From Azospirillum oleiclasticum (GTDB lineage: Bacteria; Pseudomonadota; Alphaproteobacteria; Azospirillales; Azospirillaceae), in NCBI RefSeq assembly GCF_013423485.1, contig NZ_JABFFR010000028.1, forward strand, positions 1 through 64,000: a DNA stretch of 64,000 bases. Reading direction: 5' to 3'. The position numbers were made by a program, and so were the translations under genes. The stretch's first letter is position 1; each line of letters begins with the position of its first letter. This document shows positions 52,999-61,508 of the stretch, one piece after another. The notes under the pieces were generated by a model, which saw nothing but the letters and a program-made list of their open reading frames with translations, did no database searches and had not been told where the DNA came from.

Positions 52999-53820
52999 AT
53001 GTCGCACGCCTTCGCCAAAGACAGCCGCGCCTGCGCCGCCTGCACGAGCTGGGGCGGGGAGCGGTCGATGGCGCCCGACAACACGTTGGTGCATGTCGCC
53101 CGCTACAGCGTGGAGGGGGATTGCCGGACGGCGAGCAGCCAGGACTACCGCAAGGTCACCAAGGCCTATCACACCTGCGCCGCCTGGGCGCCGCTGCCGA
53201 TGCTGAAGTCGCACGGCGCGCGGCCGACCCGCACCCCCGGCCATTCCGCGGCCATGACAGGCCTGCTGGCCGGCGCCCCCGCCGGCCGCCTCGCCGAGCC
53301 GCCGGCTCCGGCGTCCGTTGTCGTCACGGCGGCGCCGGTGGTCGTGGTCGAACCGCCGGACACCGGTTGCCGCTCCACACCGCTGGAGTTCGACAAGGCT
53401 CCGCCGCAGGCGCGCGTGCTCTATGCCCACTGGCACCGGGTGAAGCAGCAGCGCGGCATGCCGATGGCGCGGGAAATGGACACCGCCCGGTTCCGTGATT
53501 GCGTCGGCCGGATCTGCCTGTTGGAGCGCGCGGGCGACGGGGGCGATTTCGTCTACCGCGCCTGCGGCCGGACCATCCAGCGCCGGCTCGACCAGCGGGC
53601 GGTGACGCGGACCCTGGCCGCCTGCCATCCCTCCGAGGCGGCGGGACGGCTGCGCGCCGATCTCGACGCCTGCCTCGCGCAGGGGCGGGCGCTCTGCCAC
53701 GTCGTCCACAACGACCCGTTGGTGCCCGGCGCCCGCTTCATCGAGCTGCTGTTGCCGCTGGCGGACGAGGCCGGGCGCCCGGCCGCCGTGTTGGCCTACC
53801 GCCACGTGCCCGGCGGCTGA
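52999..53820 (+). CDS. Cys-rich N-terminus fused to a PAS-like domain, unknown
   Basis: The 273-residue protein begins with a Cys-rich segment (RACAACTSWGGER...GDCRTASSQDY...YHTCAAW, about residues 10-62) that may bind a metal. A Pro/Ala/Val-rich linker follows. The C-terminal 120 residues resemble a PAS domain of the PAS_5 type (FRDCVGRICLLERA, then FIELLLPLADEAGRPAAVLAY). No output domain is present. Possibly a sensor or scaffold. The ATG at 52999 is used. Confidence 0.6.
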   Translation: MSHAFAKDSRACAACTSWGGERSMAPDNTLVHVARYSVEGDCRTASSQDYRKVTKAYHTCAAWAPLPMLKSHGARPTRTPGHSAAMTGLLAGAPAGRLAEPPAPASVVVTAAPVVVVEPPDTGCRSTPLEFDKAPPQARVLYAHWHRVKQQRGMPMAREMDTARFRDCVGRICLLERAGDGGDFVYRACGRTIQRRLDQRAVTRTLAACHPSEAAGRLRADLDACLAQGRALCHVVHNDPLVPGARFIELLLPLADEAGRPAAVLAYRHVPGG

Positions 53821-53823
53821 CCG

Positions 53824-54198
53824 TTACCAACCCGTCATGCCAGGCACGCGGGCGCCGCCGGTGGTGTAGACCTGCCGTGCCTTGCAGTCGTCCGTCATCG
53901 GGATGATCACGGATCCCGGCTGCCCGTTCAGCCCGACATGGGCCTCCGGCCCGCCGAGCGATTCGCCGGAATAGCGGGGCACCGTGTAGACCCACAGCGA
54001 CCGGACGTCGCCCGCGGCCATCCCGACCGCGGTCAGAACCGAAGCGGCCTCGCGGTTGCAGCGGTGCTTTGCCAGACGGTCGAGCGCCGAGACCAGGTCC
54101 GGGTCCGGCTTCCGGTGGGGCGGCGGGGACAGGCCGGCGCAACCGGCGGTCAGCAGCAGCGCTGACAACGCGGCCGCGCGCAGGGGAAAGGATGGCAT
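53824..54198 (-). CDS. Small lipoprotein, unknown
   Basis: The 124-residue precursor has a lipobox LLTAGC (residues about 15-20) after a hydrophobic segment, so it is probably an outer- or inner-membrane lipoprotein. The mature part has two further Cys (HRCNREAAS and DDCKARQVY) and ends GARVPGMTGW. No family was recognised. The start at 54198 was chosen for the signal peptide. Confidence 0.65.
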   Translation of the reverse strand: MPSFPLRAAALSALLLTAGCAGLSPPPHRKPDPDLVSALDRLAKHRCNREAASVLTAVGMAAGDVRSLWVYTVPRYSGESLGGPEAHVGLNGQPGSVIIPMTDDCKARQVYTTGGARVPGMTGW

Positions 54199-54309
54199 GG
54201 ACACGCTCCGCGTTGCGGCGCCCCAAGGCACCTGACGCGCTTCAGATTGGGTGTTGCGGTCCGCCTGCCGATGCCACGGATGGATAGGGGGTTTCTCATG
54301 CGGTGAGCA

Positions 54310-54361
54310 CTGCGGCATTGCCGCAGGATTTATTGACAATGCTGCGGCAATGCCGCAGAAT
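54310..54361 (+). promoter_or_regulatory. Toxin-antitoxin promoter with two palindromic operators
   Basis: CTGCGGCATTGCCGCAG (54310-54326) and CTGCGGCAATGCCGCAG (54342-54358) are 17-bp palindromes, each the reverse complement of the other. Between and across them is TTGACA (54333-54338), 17 bases, CAGAAT (54356-54361). The second operator overlaps the -10, the first lies upstream of the -35. This is a standard layout for an autoregulated toxin-antitoxin operon. Confidence 0.8.
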
Positions 54362-54384
54362 GTATGGAGTTCGGAGGTGGACGG

Positions 54385-54720
54385 ATGGAGATTGTCAGGA
54401 CAAAGCGGTATTTGGCATCGGTGACGGAACTGATGTCTGACGAGGTGCGCGAGGCAATGGAACGCGCTATCGTCGAGGATCCAAAGGCGGGAGACGTCAT
54501 TCCCGGATTAGCCGGTATTCGAAAGCTTCGATGGGCCTTGCCGGGACGTGGCAAGCGGGGCGGGGTCCGAACGACCTACTTCCATCATGATTCTGCCGGA
54601 ACCATCTATTTCCTGTATGTCTACGCGAAGAACCAGCAGGCCGATTTGACCCCCGGCGACAAAAAAGTGCTGCGCGACTTTGTGAAAATGATCAAGGAGG
54701 AATACAAGAAGAGGGCTTGA
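54385..54720 (+). CDS. HigB/RelE-like toxin
   Basis: This 111-residue basic protein has the RelE/HigB-type pattern: GDVIPGLAGIRKLRWALPGRGKRGG, seen here as IPGLAGIRKLRW and GRGKRGGVR, then YFLYVYAKNQQADLTPGDK. Family members cleave mRNA on the ribosome. GGAGGTGG lies 5 bases before ATG 54385, which is preferred over 54364. The toxin gene comes first, as in higBA. An 79-base gap separates it from the antitoxin. Confidence 0.82.
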   Translation: MEIVRTKRYLASVTELMSDEVREAMERAIVEDPKAGDVIPGLAGIRKLRWALPGRGKRGGVRTTYFHHDSAGTIYFLYVYAKNQQADLTPGDKKVLRDFVKMIKEEYKKRA

Positions 54721-54799
54721 TTTTCGGCAGAACAGGCACGGCTTCGGATATTTTGTTTGTACGATATGTTACGTTTGTATTCAACTTTTTGGTGCCGTC

Positions 54800-55108
54800 A
54801 TGCCCCGTAAACCATCGAAACGCTCCGCCCTCGGGTTGGAACTTGAAGCCGCCATGAGGGAGGTCCTGGACCATGTGACCGGCGAGAGCCCGTTGCCGGT
54901 CCAGGTCGTCCCGACCCCGGATGTGGCAACGATCCGCAAGGAACTCGGACTCAGCCGGGACAAGTTCGCCGAGCGGTTCGATCTCGACGCCCGCGCGATC
55001 CAGGAGTGGGAGCAAGGGCGGCGCAAGCCGGACCGGGCGGCTCGCGCCTATCTCCGCGTTATCCAGCGCAACCCGCAGGCCGTCGAAGACGCGCTGCGGG
55101 CGGAGTAG
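54800..55108 (+). CDS. HigA-like XRE antitoxin
   Basis: This 102-residue protein has a C-terminal helix-turn-helix (IRKELGLSRDKFAERFDLDARAIQEWEQG), the DNA-binding core of HigA/NadS-type antitoxins. It should bind the toxin and repress the operon at the 17-bp palindromes. The 79-base gap before it is AT-rich, with a direct repeat TTTGTA and TTGTTTGTACGATATG, and may hold its own promoter. A putative helical N-terminus precedes the HTH. Confidence 0.82.
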   Translation: MPRKPSKRSALGLELEAAMREVLDHVTGESPLPVQVVPTPDVATIRKELGLSRDKFAERFDLDARAIQEWEQGRRKPDRAARAYLRVIQRNPQAVEDALRAE

Positions 55109-55113
55109 GGCGC

Positions 55114-55608
55114 TCACGCCACCTCACGCAGATAGTAGAGCAGGTCCAGCGGCGGCGGGTTGCGGCCGTGCAGGCTCAGCAGCGTGTGGGCCTGGCCGCG
55201 GTGGTGCGTCTGGTGGTTGAAAAGGTGGGCCAGCACCAGCGCCAGCGGCTGCTCGAACGGCTCGCCGGTGGTGGTGCGGTAGGCCAGGGTGCCGGCGATC
55301 CGCTCCTCGTCCATGGCGTCGATGGTTCGGACCAAGCGCTCGTCCTCCGTCTGCCGCGCGGCGCACAGGCCGGGGAGGTCCGGGTGCAGGATCTCGTTCA
55401 GCGCCTTGGGCTGCGGCCCCTCGCCGGTGATGCGGCGCAGCCAGATGCGATCGGCGACCAGGATGTGGTTCAGCGTGCCGCTCATCGACCCGAAGAAGGC
55501 GCCGCGGTCCTCGACGAACTCCGCCTCCGACAGCCCGGCCGCGGCGGCGTAGAGGCGGTCGTTGGCCCAGCGGTTGTAGGCGGCGAAGGTCTGGAAGTGG
55601 GCTTTCAC
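55114..55608 (-). CDS. DinB-family protein
   Basis: This 164-residue four-helix protein has the DinB/YfiT pattern: YNRWANDRLYAAAAGL near the start, FFGSMSGTLNHILVADRIWL, and FNHQTHHRGQAHTLL with the three-His metal site (His in NHIL, HQTHH and the HRG). Such proteins are putative metal-dependent thiol transferases; the substrate is unknown. No SOS box was seen upstream, so damage induction is not implied. It is convergent with the antitoxin gene. Confidence 0.85.
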   Translation of the reverse strand: MKAHFQTFAAYNRWANDRLYAAAAGLSEAEFVEDRGAFFGSMSGTLNHILVADRIWLRRITGEGPQPKALNEILHPDLPGLCAARQTEDERLVRTIDAMDEERIAGTLAYRTTTGEPFEQPLALVLAHLFNHQTHHRGQAHTLLSLHGRNPPPLDLLYYLREVA

Positions 55609-55804
55609 GACGGCACCCCCGGCAGGTCACAGCACAGCAAGACGGTACCGTCGCGTCCGCCCGAAATCACGGCCGGCTTGCGGAGGGCCGCCATGCGGAG
55701 GACGCCGCTCGCCAGGACCATGGGGCGGCGACCGGCTCCCAAGGAACGGGAGCTTTTCCCCGTTGTGAGAATTCACCTTGATCGGCCATCGCCCACCCCC
55801 ATTT

Positions 55805-55833
55805 ACCATCCAACGGGATGGTGGAAGGATGGT
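55805..55833 (+). promoter_or_regulatory. Putative operator before the RHH regulator
   Basis: ACCATC (55805-55810) and GATGGT (55817-55822) form an inverted repeat; a further GGATGGT follows at 55827-55833, 10 bases later. Short repeated half-sites just before a ribbon-helix-helix gene suggest autoregulation. Confidence 0.45.
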
Positions 55834-55839
55834 GAAGGG

Positions 55840-56259
55840 ATGGCTAGCAACGTTCAGGAGCTTCGCCCGAAGGGCAGCGACAGCGAGAAGATCACGATCA
55901 ACCTCGGTTACGTCGATCTCGGCCACATCGATCTGCTCGTGCAGGAAGGCTTCTACGCCAACCGCACCGACTTCATCCGCACCGCCATCCGCAACCAGAT
56001 CGACCGTCACGGCGACGCCGTCCGTCAGGCGGTGACGCGCAAAAGCGTGGATCTCGGCCTGCGCCACTACAGCCGCGAGGATCTCGAAGCGGCGCGGGAC
56101 GCCGGACAGACGCTCCACATCCGCGTCCTCGGGCTTGCCAGCATCGCCCAGGATGTCACCCCCGAGCTTGCCCGCGACGCCATCGCCTCGGTGTCCGTGC
56201 TCGGGGCGTTGCACGCCAGCGCCGCCGTCAAGGCGGCCCTTGCGGACCGCATGCGGTGA
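55840..56259 (+). CDS. Ribbon-helix-helix regulator next to a PHB-depolymerase-type esterase
   Basis: This 139-residue protein begins with a ribbon-helix-helix core (EKITINLGYVDLGHIDLLVQEG; RTDFIRTAIRNQID, split), typical of MetJ/Arc/CopG-like regulators. The C-terminal part (LRVLGLASIAQDVTPELARD, in portions) is a family-specific extension. GAAGG lies 4 bases before ATG 55840. It is followed by the esterase gene 85 bases later in the same direction and probably controls it. Confidence 0.75.
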   Translation: MASNVQELRPKGSDSEKITINLGYVDLGHIDLLVQEGFYANRTDFIRTAIRNQIDRHGDAVRQAVTRKSVDLGLRHYSREDLEAARDAGQTLHIRVLGLASIAQDVTPELARDAIASVSVLGALHASAAVKAALADRMR

Positions 56260-56344
56260 AGCCGTGCGCCACCCGCCGCACCCTTGAAAAGTTTCCAGGC
56301 CCGGCCTTCCGCCGGTGCCGCGTCCGACATCGGAAAGCACCCAC

Positions 56345-57583
56345 ATGACCAACCGGATTCCCAGCGATATGGCAGAGGCGATGCGCCTCACCACCGCCGG
56401 CAAGCTCACCGAGGCGACCGCCCTCATCCAGCGCCTGCTGGGAGGTGGGGGGGCAGCCGCGGCCCCCGCACCCACAACGTCCCACCCCGGCGCGCCGACC
56501 ATCATCGACGTGGAGCCGGTCACGGTGGAGGTGGCGGACGCGCCGCCGTCGCGCGATCCGCCCCAGCCGGCCGCCGCTCCCCACGCCGGCCGGTTCCATT
56601 CCGGCCCCAGGTCCGGGCTGGGCGAGACGCTGCGCGATCTCGCACGGCGCGTCCTGCCGGACGGCCTCGACCTTGGCATTGGCGGCGTGGCGCGGCCTGC
56701 GGCCGACCCGCTGCCGGACGGTGCCTCCTTCACGACGGCGTCCTACGGCAACGCGGCCGGCGCACGCTCCTACAAGCTGTATGTTCCCGCCAATCGGGGC
56801 GGCGGGGAGCCGCGCCCGCTGGTGGTCATGCTGCACGGCTGCACCCAGTCGCCGGATGATTTCGCGGCCGGGACGCGCATGAACGCGCTGGCGGAGGAGC
56901 TCGGCCTTCTCATCGCCTACCCTGAGCAGCCGTCCTCGGCGAACGCCAACCGGTGCTGGAACTGGTTCAACCCGGACGACCAGCGGCGCGACCATGGCGA
57001 GCCGTCGCTGATTGCGGGGATCACCCGGCAGATCATGCAGGAGCACGCCGTGGACCCCACCCGCGTCTACGTCGCGGGGCTTTCGGCCGGCGGGGCGGCG
57101 GCGGTCGTCATGGGTGGCACCTATCCGGACCTCTACGCCGGCGTCGGGGTGCATTCGGGTCTTCCCCATGGGGCCGCCCGCGATATCCCATCCGCCTTCG
57201 CCGCCATGCGCCAGGGCGGAGGCCGTGCCGGGCGGCCATCCGGCGAGCCGGTTCCGACGATCGTCTTCCATGGAGACCGGGACAGCACGGTCCACCCGGG
57301 CAACGGTGACGATGTCGTCGCCCAGACGACGGCGGGTGCGACGGGGCTGCGGACGACGGTGGAGCGGGGGGCGGTGTCCGGCGGGCATGGCTACAGCCGC
57401 ACCCGGCATGCCGACGCCTCCGGCCATGCGATCTGCGAGCAGTGGACGATCCACGGGGCCGGCCACGCCTGGGCCGGTGGCAGCCCGGCCGGATCCTACA
57501 CCGATCCACGCGGGCCGGACGCCTCGCGGGAGATGCTGCGCTTCTTCCTCGCAAACCCGCGGCGTCAGCACTCCAGGACGTAG
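56345..57583 (+). CDS. PHB-depolymerase-family esterase
   Basis: The 412-residue protein has an alpha/beta-hydrolase domain from about residue 145. The oxyanion stretch is PLVVMLHGCTQSPDDFA; the nucleophile Ser is in VAGLSAGGAAAVVMG; Asp is in FHGDRDSTVHP; and His is in IHGAGHAWAGGS. An N-terminal 100-residue extension is Pro/Ala-rich and has no signal peptide, so an intracellular (medium-chain) or phasin-bound PHB role is plausible. Its family also hydrolyses other polyesters. Confidence 0.83.
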   Translation: MTNRIPSDMAEAMRLTTAGKLTEATALIQRLLGGGGAAAAPAPTTSHPGAPTIIDVEPVTVEVADAPPSRDPPQPAAAPHAGRFHSGPRSGLGETLRDLARRVLPDGLDLGIGGVARPAADPLPDGASFTTASYGNAAGARSYKLYVPANRGGGEPRPLVVMLHGCTQSPDDFAAGTRMNALAEELGLLIAYPEQPSSANANRCWNWFNPDDQRRDHGEPSLIAGITRQIMQEHAVDPTRVYVAGLSAGGAAAVVMGGTYPDLYAGVGVHSGLPHGAARDIPSAFAAMRQGGGRAGRPSGEPVPTIVFHGDRDSTVHPGNGDDVVAQTTAGATGLRTTVERGAVSGGHGYSRTRHADASGHAICEQWTIHGAGHAWAGGSPAGSYTDPRGPDASREMLRFFLANPRRQHSRT

Positions 57584-57639
57584 GAACGGTCCCCGGATGC
57601 CCCGCTCACGTCCCGATGGGACGGCGGGGCACCCTCCGG

Positions 57640-59616
57640 TCACATGCCGGCGCGTTTGGCCGACAGGCCGGCCGGGGACAGCAGGACCTCGCGCTTGCCC
57701 TGGTGGTTGGCGGGGGAGACGATGCGCTCCTGCTCCATGCGCTCGACCAGCCGGGCGGCGCGGTTGTAGCCGATCTGGAGCTGGCGCTGGATGGAGCTGA
57801 CCGACACCTTCTGCTCGCGCACCACGAAGCTGACCGCCTGCATGTAGAGGTCGTCGGCACCGCCGCCGCCACCGGAGCTGTCGTCGTCCTCGTCGGCGAC
57901 CGCCTCCTCCTCCTCCTCGATGATGGCGGTGACGTAGTTGGGGGAGCCCTGCGCCTTCACGTGCTGGACGATCTCCTCCACCTCCGAATCCGACACGAAG
58001 GGGCCGTGCACGCGGGTGATGCGACCGCCGCCGGCCATGTGCAGCATGTCGCCCTGGCCGAGGAGCTGTTCGGCGCCCGCCTCGCCCAGGATGGTGCGGC
58101 TGTCGATCTTGCTGGTGACCTGGAAGCTGATGCGGGTCGGGAAGTTGGCCTTGATGGTGCCGGTGATCACGTCCACCGAGGGGCGCTGGGTTGCCATGAT
58201 CAGGTGGATGCCGGCGGCGCGCGCCATCTGGGCGAGACGCTGGATGGCTGCCTCGATCTCCTTGCCGGCGACCAGCATCAGGTCGGCCATCTCGTCCACC
58301 ACCACGACGATGTAGTGGAGCGGCACCGGCTCCTGCGGCGCCTCGAAGATCGCCTCCGCCTCGCCGGGCTGGGCACGGCGGGGCATCTTCTCGCCGCGCG
58401 CGATCATTTCGGAGATGCGGGCGTTGTACCCCTCGATGTTGCGCACGCCCAGCTTGGACATGGCCTCGTAGCGGCTCTCCATCTCGCGCACCGCCCAGCG
58501 CAGGGCGATCACCGCCTTCTTGGGGTCGGTGACGACGGGGGTCAGCAGGTGCGGGATGCCCTCGTAGACCGACAGCTCCAGCATCTTGGGGTCGATCATG
58601 ATGAAGCGGCAGCGGTCGGGCGGCAGCCGGTACAGGAGCGACAGGATGAAGGTGTTGATCCCCACCGACTTGCCGGACCCGGTGGTGCCGGCGATCAGCA
58701 GGTGCGGCATGCGGGCGAGGTCGGCGATCACCGCCTCGCCGCCGATGTCCTTGCCCAGCACCAGCGCGAGCTGTCCCGGCGCGTTGCGGAAGGCGTCGGT
58801 CTCCAGCATCTCGCGCAGATAGACCATCTCCCGCACGGGGTTGGGCAGCTCCACCCCGATCACGCTGCGGCCCGGCACGATGGCGATGCGCGCCGTCACC
58901 ACGCTCATGGAACGGGCGATGTCGTCGGTCAGGTTGATGACGGTGGAGGATTTGGTGCCCGGCGCCGGCTCGAACTCGTAGAGGGTGACGACCGGGCCCG
59001 GCCGCACCTCCATGATCTCGCCGCGCACGCGGAAGTTCTTCAGCACCGTCTCCAGCATGCGCGCGTTCTGCGCCAGCACCAGCTCGTCGTGCTGCTGCGG
59101 CGGGGAGGGCGGCGGCGACTGGAGCAGGGCGATGGGCGGAAGCTGGTAGCCGGCCCCGGCGGGCGGCGGCTCCAGAATGTCGACGTCCACCGGCTCCGAC
59201 ACGGCGGCGTTCGCCGCGGGCGCCTCGACCGGACCCGGCACCGCCGCCGTCGCGGCTTCGCCGGCCGGGGCCACCGCCTCCAGCGCCGGCTTGGCCGGCT
59301 CGACGCCGTGGCCGGGCATGGCGGCGGCTGGCTCCACCACCGGGCGCACGGCGTCGGCCCACTCCACCCCCGCCAGGAACGCGAAGCCCGCAACCACCGC
59401 CAGCGCCTCGTCACCCAGGCCGGTGGTGTAGACGGTGCCGGCACCGGGGGTGCCCGGCAGCACCTCCACATCCCACTGCAGGCGGCCGTCGCCGCGCGTG
59501 TTGGGGATGAGATTGAAGGGCTGGCCGTTCAGGGCGCACCACAGATTGAACTCGTCGGCGGTGACCACGCCGGTCTGCGTGACCGGGGCCTTCAGGTGGG
59601 GGGTGCGCGGCTTCAT
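57640..59616 (-). CDS. FtsK/SpoIIIE-type DNA translocase lacking membrane segments
   Basis: This 658-residue ATPase has Walker A GTTGSGKSVGIN, Walker B IVVVVDEMADLM and the FtsK core HLIMATQRPSVDVITG. The C-terminal winged gamma domain (about residues 590-650) is present (DLYMQAVSFVVREQKVSVSS, QIGYNRAARLVERME). The first 170 residues are a Pro/Ala-rich linker with no membrane segments, unlike the essential FtsK with four. It is probably a second, soluble paralogue. It overlaps the upstream PAS gene by 4 bases (ATGA). Confidence 0.88.
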   Translation of the reverse strand: MKPRTPHLKAPVTQTGVVTADEFNLWCALNGQPFNLIPNTRGDGRLQWDVEVLPGTPGAGTVYTTGLGDEALAVVAGFAFLAGVEWADAVRPVVEPAAAMPGHGVEPAKPALEAVAPAGEAATAAVPGPVEAPAANAAVSEPVDVDILEPPPAGAGYQLPPIALLQSPPPSPPQQHDELVLAQNARMLETVLKNFRVRGEIMEVRPGPVVTLYEFEPAPGTKSSTVINLTDDIARSMSVVTARIAIVPGRSVIGVELPNPVREMVYLREMLETDAFRNAPGQLALVLGKDIGGEAVIADLARMPHLLIAGTTGSGKSVGINTFILSLLYRLPPDRCRFIMIDPKMLELSVYEGIPHLLTPVVTDPKKAVIALRWAVREMESRYEAMSKLGVRNIEGYNARISEMIARGEKMPRRAQPGEAEAIFEAPQEPVPLHYIVVVVDEMADLMLVAGKEIEAAIQRLAQMARAAGIHLIMATQRPSVDVITGTIKANFPTRISFQVTSKIDSRTILGEAGAEQLLGQGDMLHMAGGGRITRVHGPFVSDSEVEEIVQHVKAQGSPNYVTAIIEEEEEAVADEDDDSSGGGGGADDLYMQAVSFVVREQKVSVSSIQRQLQIGYNRAARLVERMEQERIVSPANHQGKREVLLSPAGLSAKRAGM

Positions 59617-60146
59617 GCCGGGGCCTTCGTGTGCTCGTCGGTGGTGGTCTGGTCGAAGCCTGCGGACTCCGGCATGCGCGGCACCGCCGGTTCCGACTCG
59701 GGCTGCGGCGTGGACAGCTCGTAGGCGGCCACCAGCAGCTTGTCCACCGACGCGCCGTCGCTGGACAGCGGCAGCACCAGCCGTTCCCAGCTGCCCAGCC
59801 CTCGGCCGAAATCGGCCATGTGGACGCGCGACACCGGCAGCCGCTCGCGCCGTACGGCGGCGTATTCGGCGGCCAGGATGGCCCGCTGGTCGGCCGGCAG
59901 CGCGTCCAGCGTGGCGCCCAGCCGCGAATGCCCGAACGCCTCCGCCAGCTTGCGGCCGTAGTAGGAATAAACGAAATCCTCGTCGTTGATCACTTCGAAG
60001 ATGACAATATTATCCTTCCACGGCCGCAGTTCCTGCGGCGCGATGGTGCTGGAAACCGGTGGATTTCCGTTCGTGCATTTGCCGAGCCAGAAATCAAGCA
60101 AGCCGCTGAGGGCGGGCGTGACCAGCTCGGTTCTTTCCTTGATCAT
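59613..60146 (-). CDS. PAS-like (PAS_5-type) domain protein
   Basis: The 177-residue protein has one PAS-like domain spanning about residues 14-150: LSGLLDFWLGKC, NIVIFEVINDEDFVYSYYG and ERLVLPLSSDGASVDKLLVAAYEL (parts). No output domain is attached. It overlaps the ftsK-like gene and may sense a signal for it or simply be co-transcribed. Start at 60146. Confidence 0.75.
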   Translation of the reverse strand: MIKERTELVTPALSGLLDFWLGKCTNGNPPVSSTIAPQELRPWKDNIVIFEVINDEDFVYSYYGRKLAEAFGHSRLGATLDALPADQRAILAAEYAAVRRERLPVSRVHMADFGRGLGSWERLVLPLSSDGASVDKLLVAAYELSTPQPESEPAVPRMPESAGFDQTTTDEHTKAPA

Positions 60147-60269
60147 GGGTACACGCGGTTCGGCAGCGGGGCCATTGTCGGGCGTTCGGGGCTGCCGGAA
60201 CCATACCCGCAAGGCGAGGGCCGGCGCAACCGGCACCGGTCCCCCTCCCTGCCGCATCGCGCTCCAGCG

Positions 60270-60908
<639 letters not shown>

Positions 60909-61061
60909 GGGTCCACCTTTCGGGTGTTGCTGCGGATCGCATCCGTCGGGATTGCCTCAGATGTCGGAAGCAGCACCGCCCGGTGCAACTCACTCCCGCG
61001 TGAACTTGCCGCAAGTCCTGGCGTTCTCTTTCCCGGAAGCATCCTTCATAGGAGAACCACC

Positions 61062-61502
61062 ATGGCAAGCCACGACGCCGCGGTTCAGCGGCTGATCGAA
61101 CAGGGGCGACGCACCGGGCGCCTGACCACCGACGACCTGTCCCGCGCGCTGCCGATCCAATCCATGGACCCGGCGGAGATCGCCGCCGTCGTGGACCGGT
61201 TGGACGCCGCCGGCATCGATGTGGATGTCGACGAGCGCCTGACCGGCGGGCGTCCGCGCCCGCAGCGCGGAGCCGCCGGCTCGCCGGCGCCGACGCTGCC
61301 GCCGACCATCCCGCCGGTGGCCGCCCCGGCCGTCTCCGAACCCGGCGTCCGTCCGTCGCGCGAGGGTTGGGTCGGCACCCACGGCGACGCCCCCGCCCAC
61401 GGCAGCCGCCGCGCACCGAGCTGGGAGGCCGACGGGGTCAACATCATGCCGGTGGTCGCCTTCGGCATCTCGGCGCTGGTGCTGATGATCGCGCTGGGCT
61501 GA
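61062..61502 (+). CDS. Sigma-70 region 1.1-like domain with C-terminal membrane segment
   Basis: The first 55 residues resemble sigma-70 region 1.1, the inhibitory N-terminal domain of the housekeeping sigma factor: RLIEQGRRTGRLTTDDLSRA, PAEIAAVVDRLDAAGIDV (in pieces). A Pro-rich linker follows, and the last 21 residues are hydrophobic (MPVVAFGISALVLMIALG). There is no sigma-factor DNA-binding domain, so it cannot act as a sigma factor. AGGAGA precedes the start. It may be a membrane-tethered binding or regulatory module; this is inference. Confidence 0.7.
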   Translation: MASHDAAVQRLIEQGRRTGRLTTDDLSRALPIQSMDPAEIAAVVDRLDAAGIDVDVDERLTGGRPRPQRGAAGSPAPTLPPTIPPVAAPAVSEPGVRPSREGWVGTHGDAPAHGSRRAPSWEADGVNIMPVVAFGISALVLMIALG

Positions 61503-61508
61503 GCGCCT

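Noticed and set aside
54310..54358. The two 17-bp palindromes as the start of a CRISPR array
   Set aside because: There are only two, one is the other's reverse complement, and they flank a promoter with a toxin-antitoxin pair.
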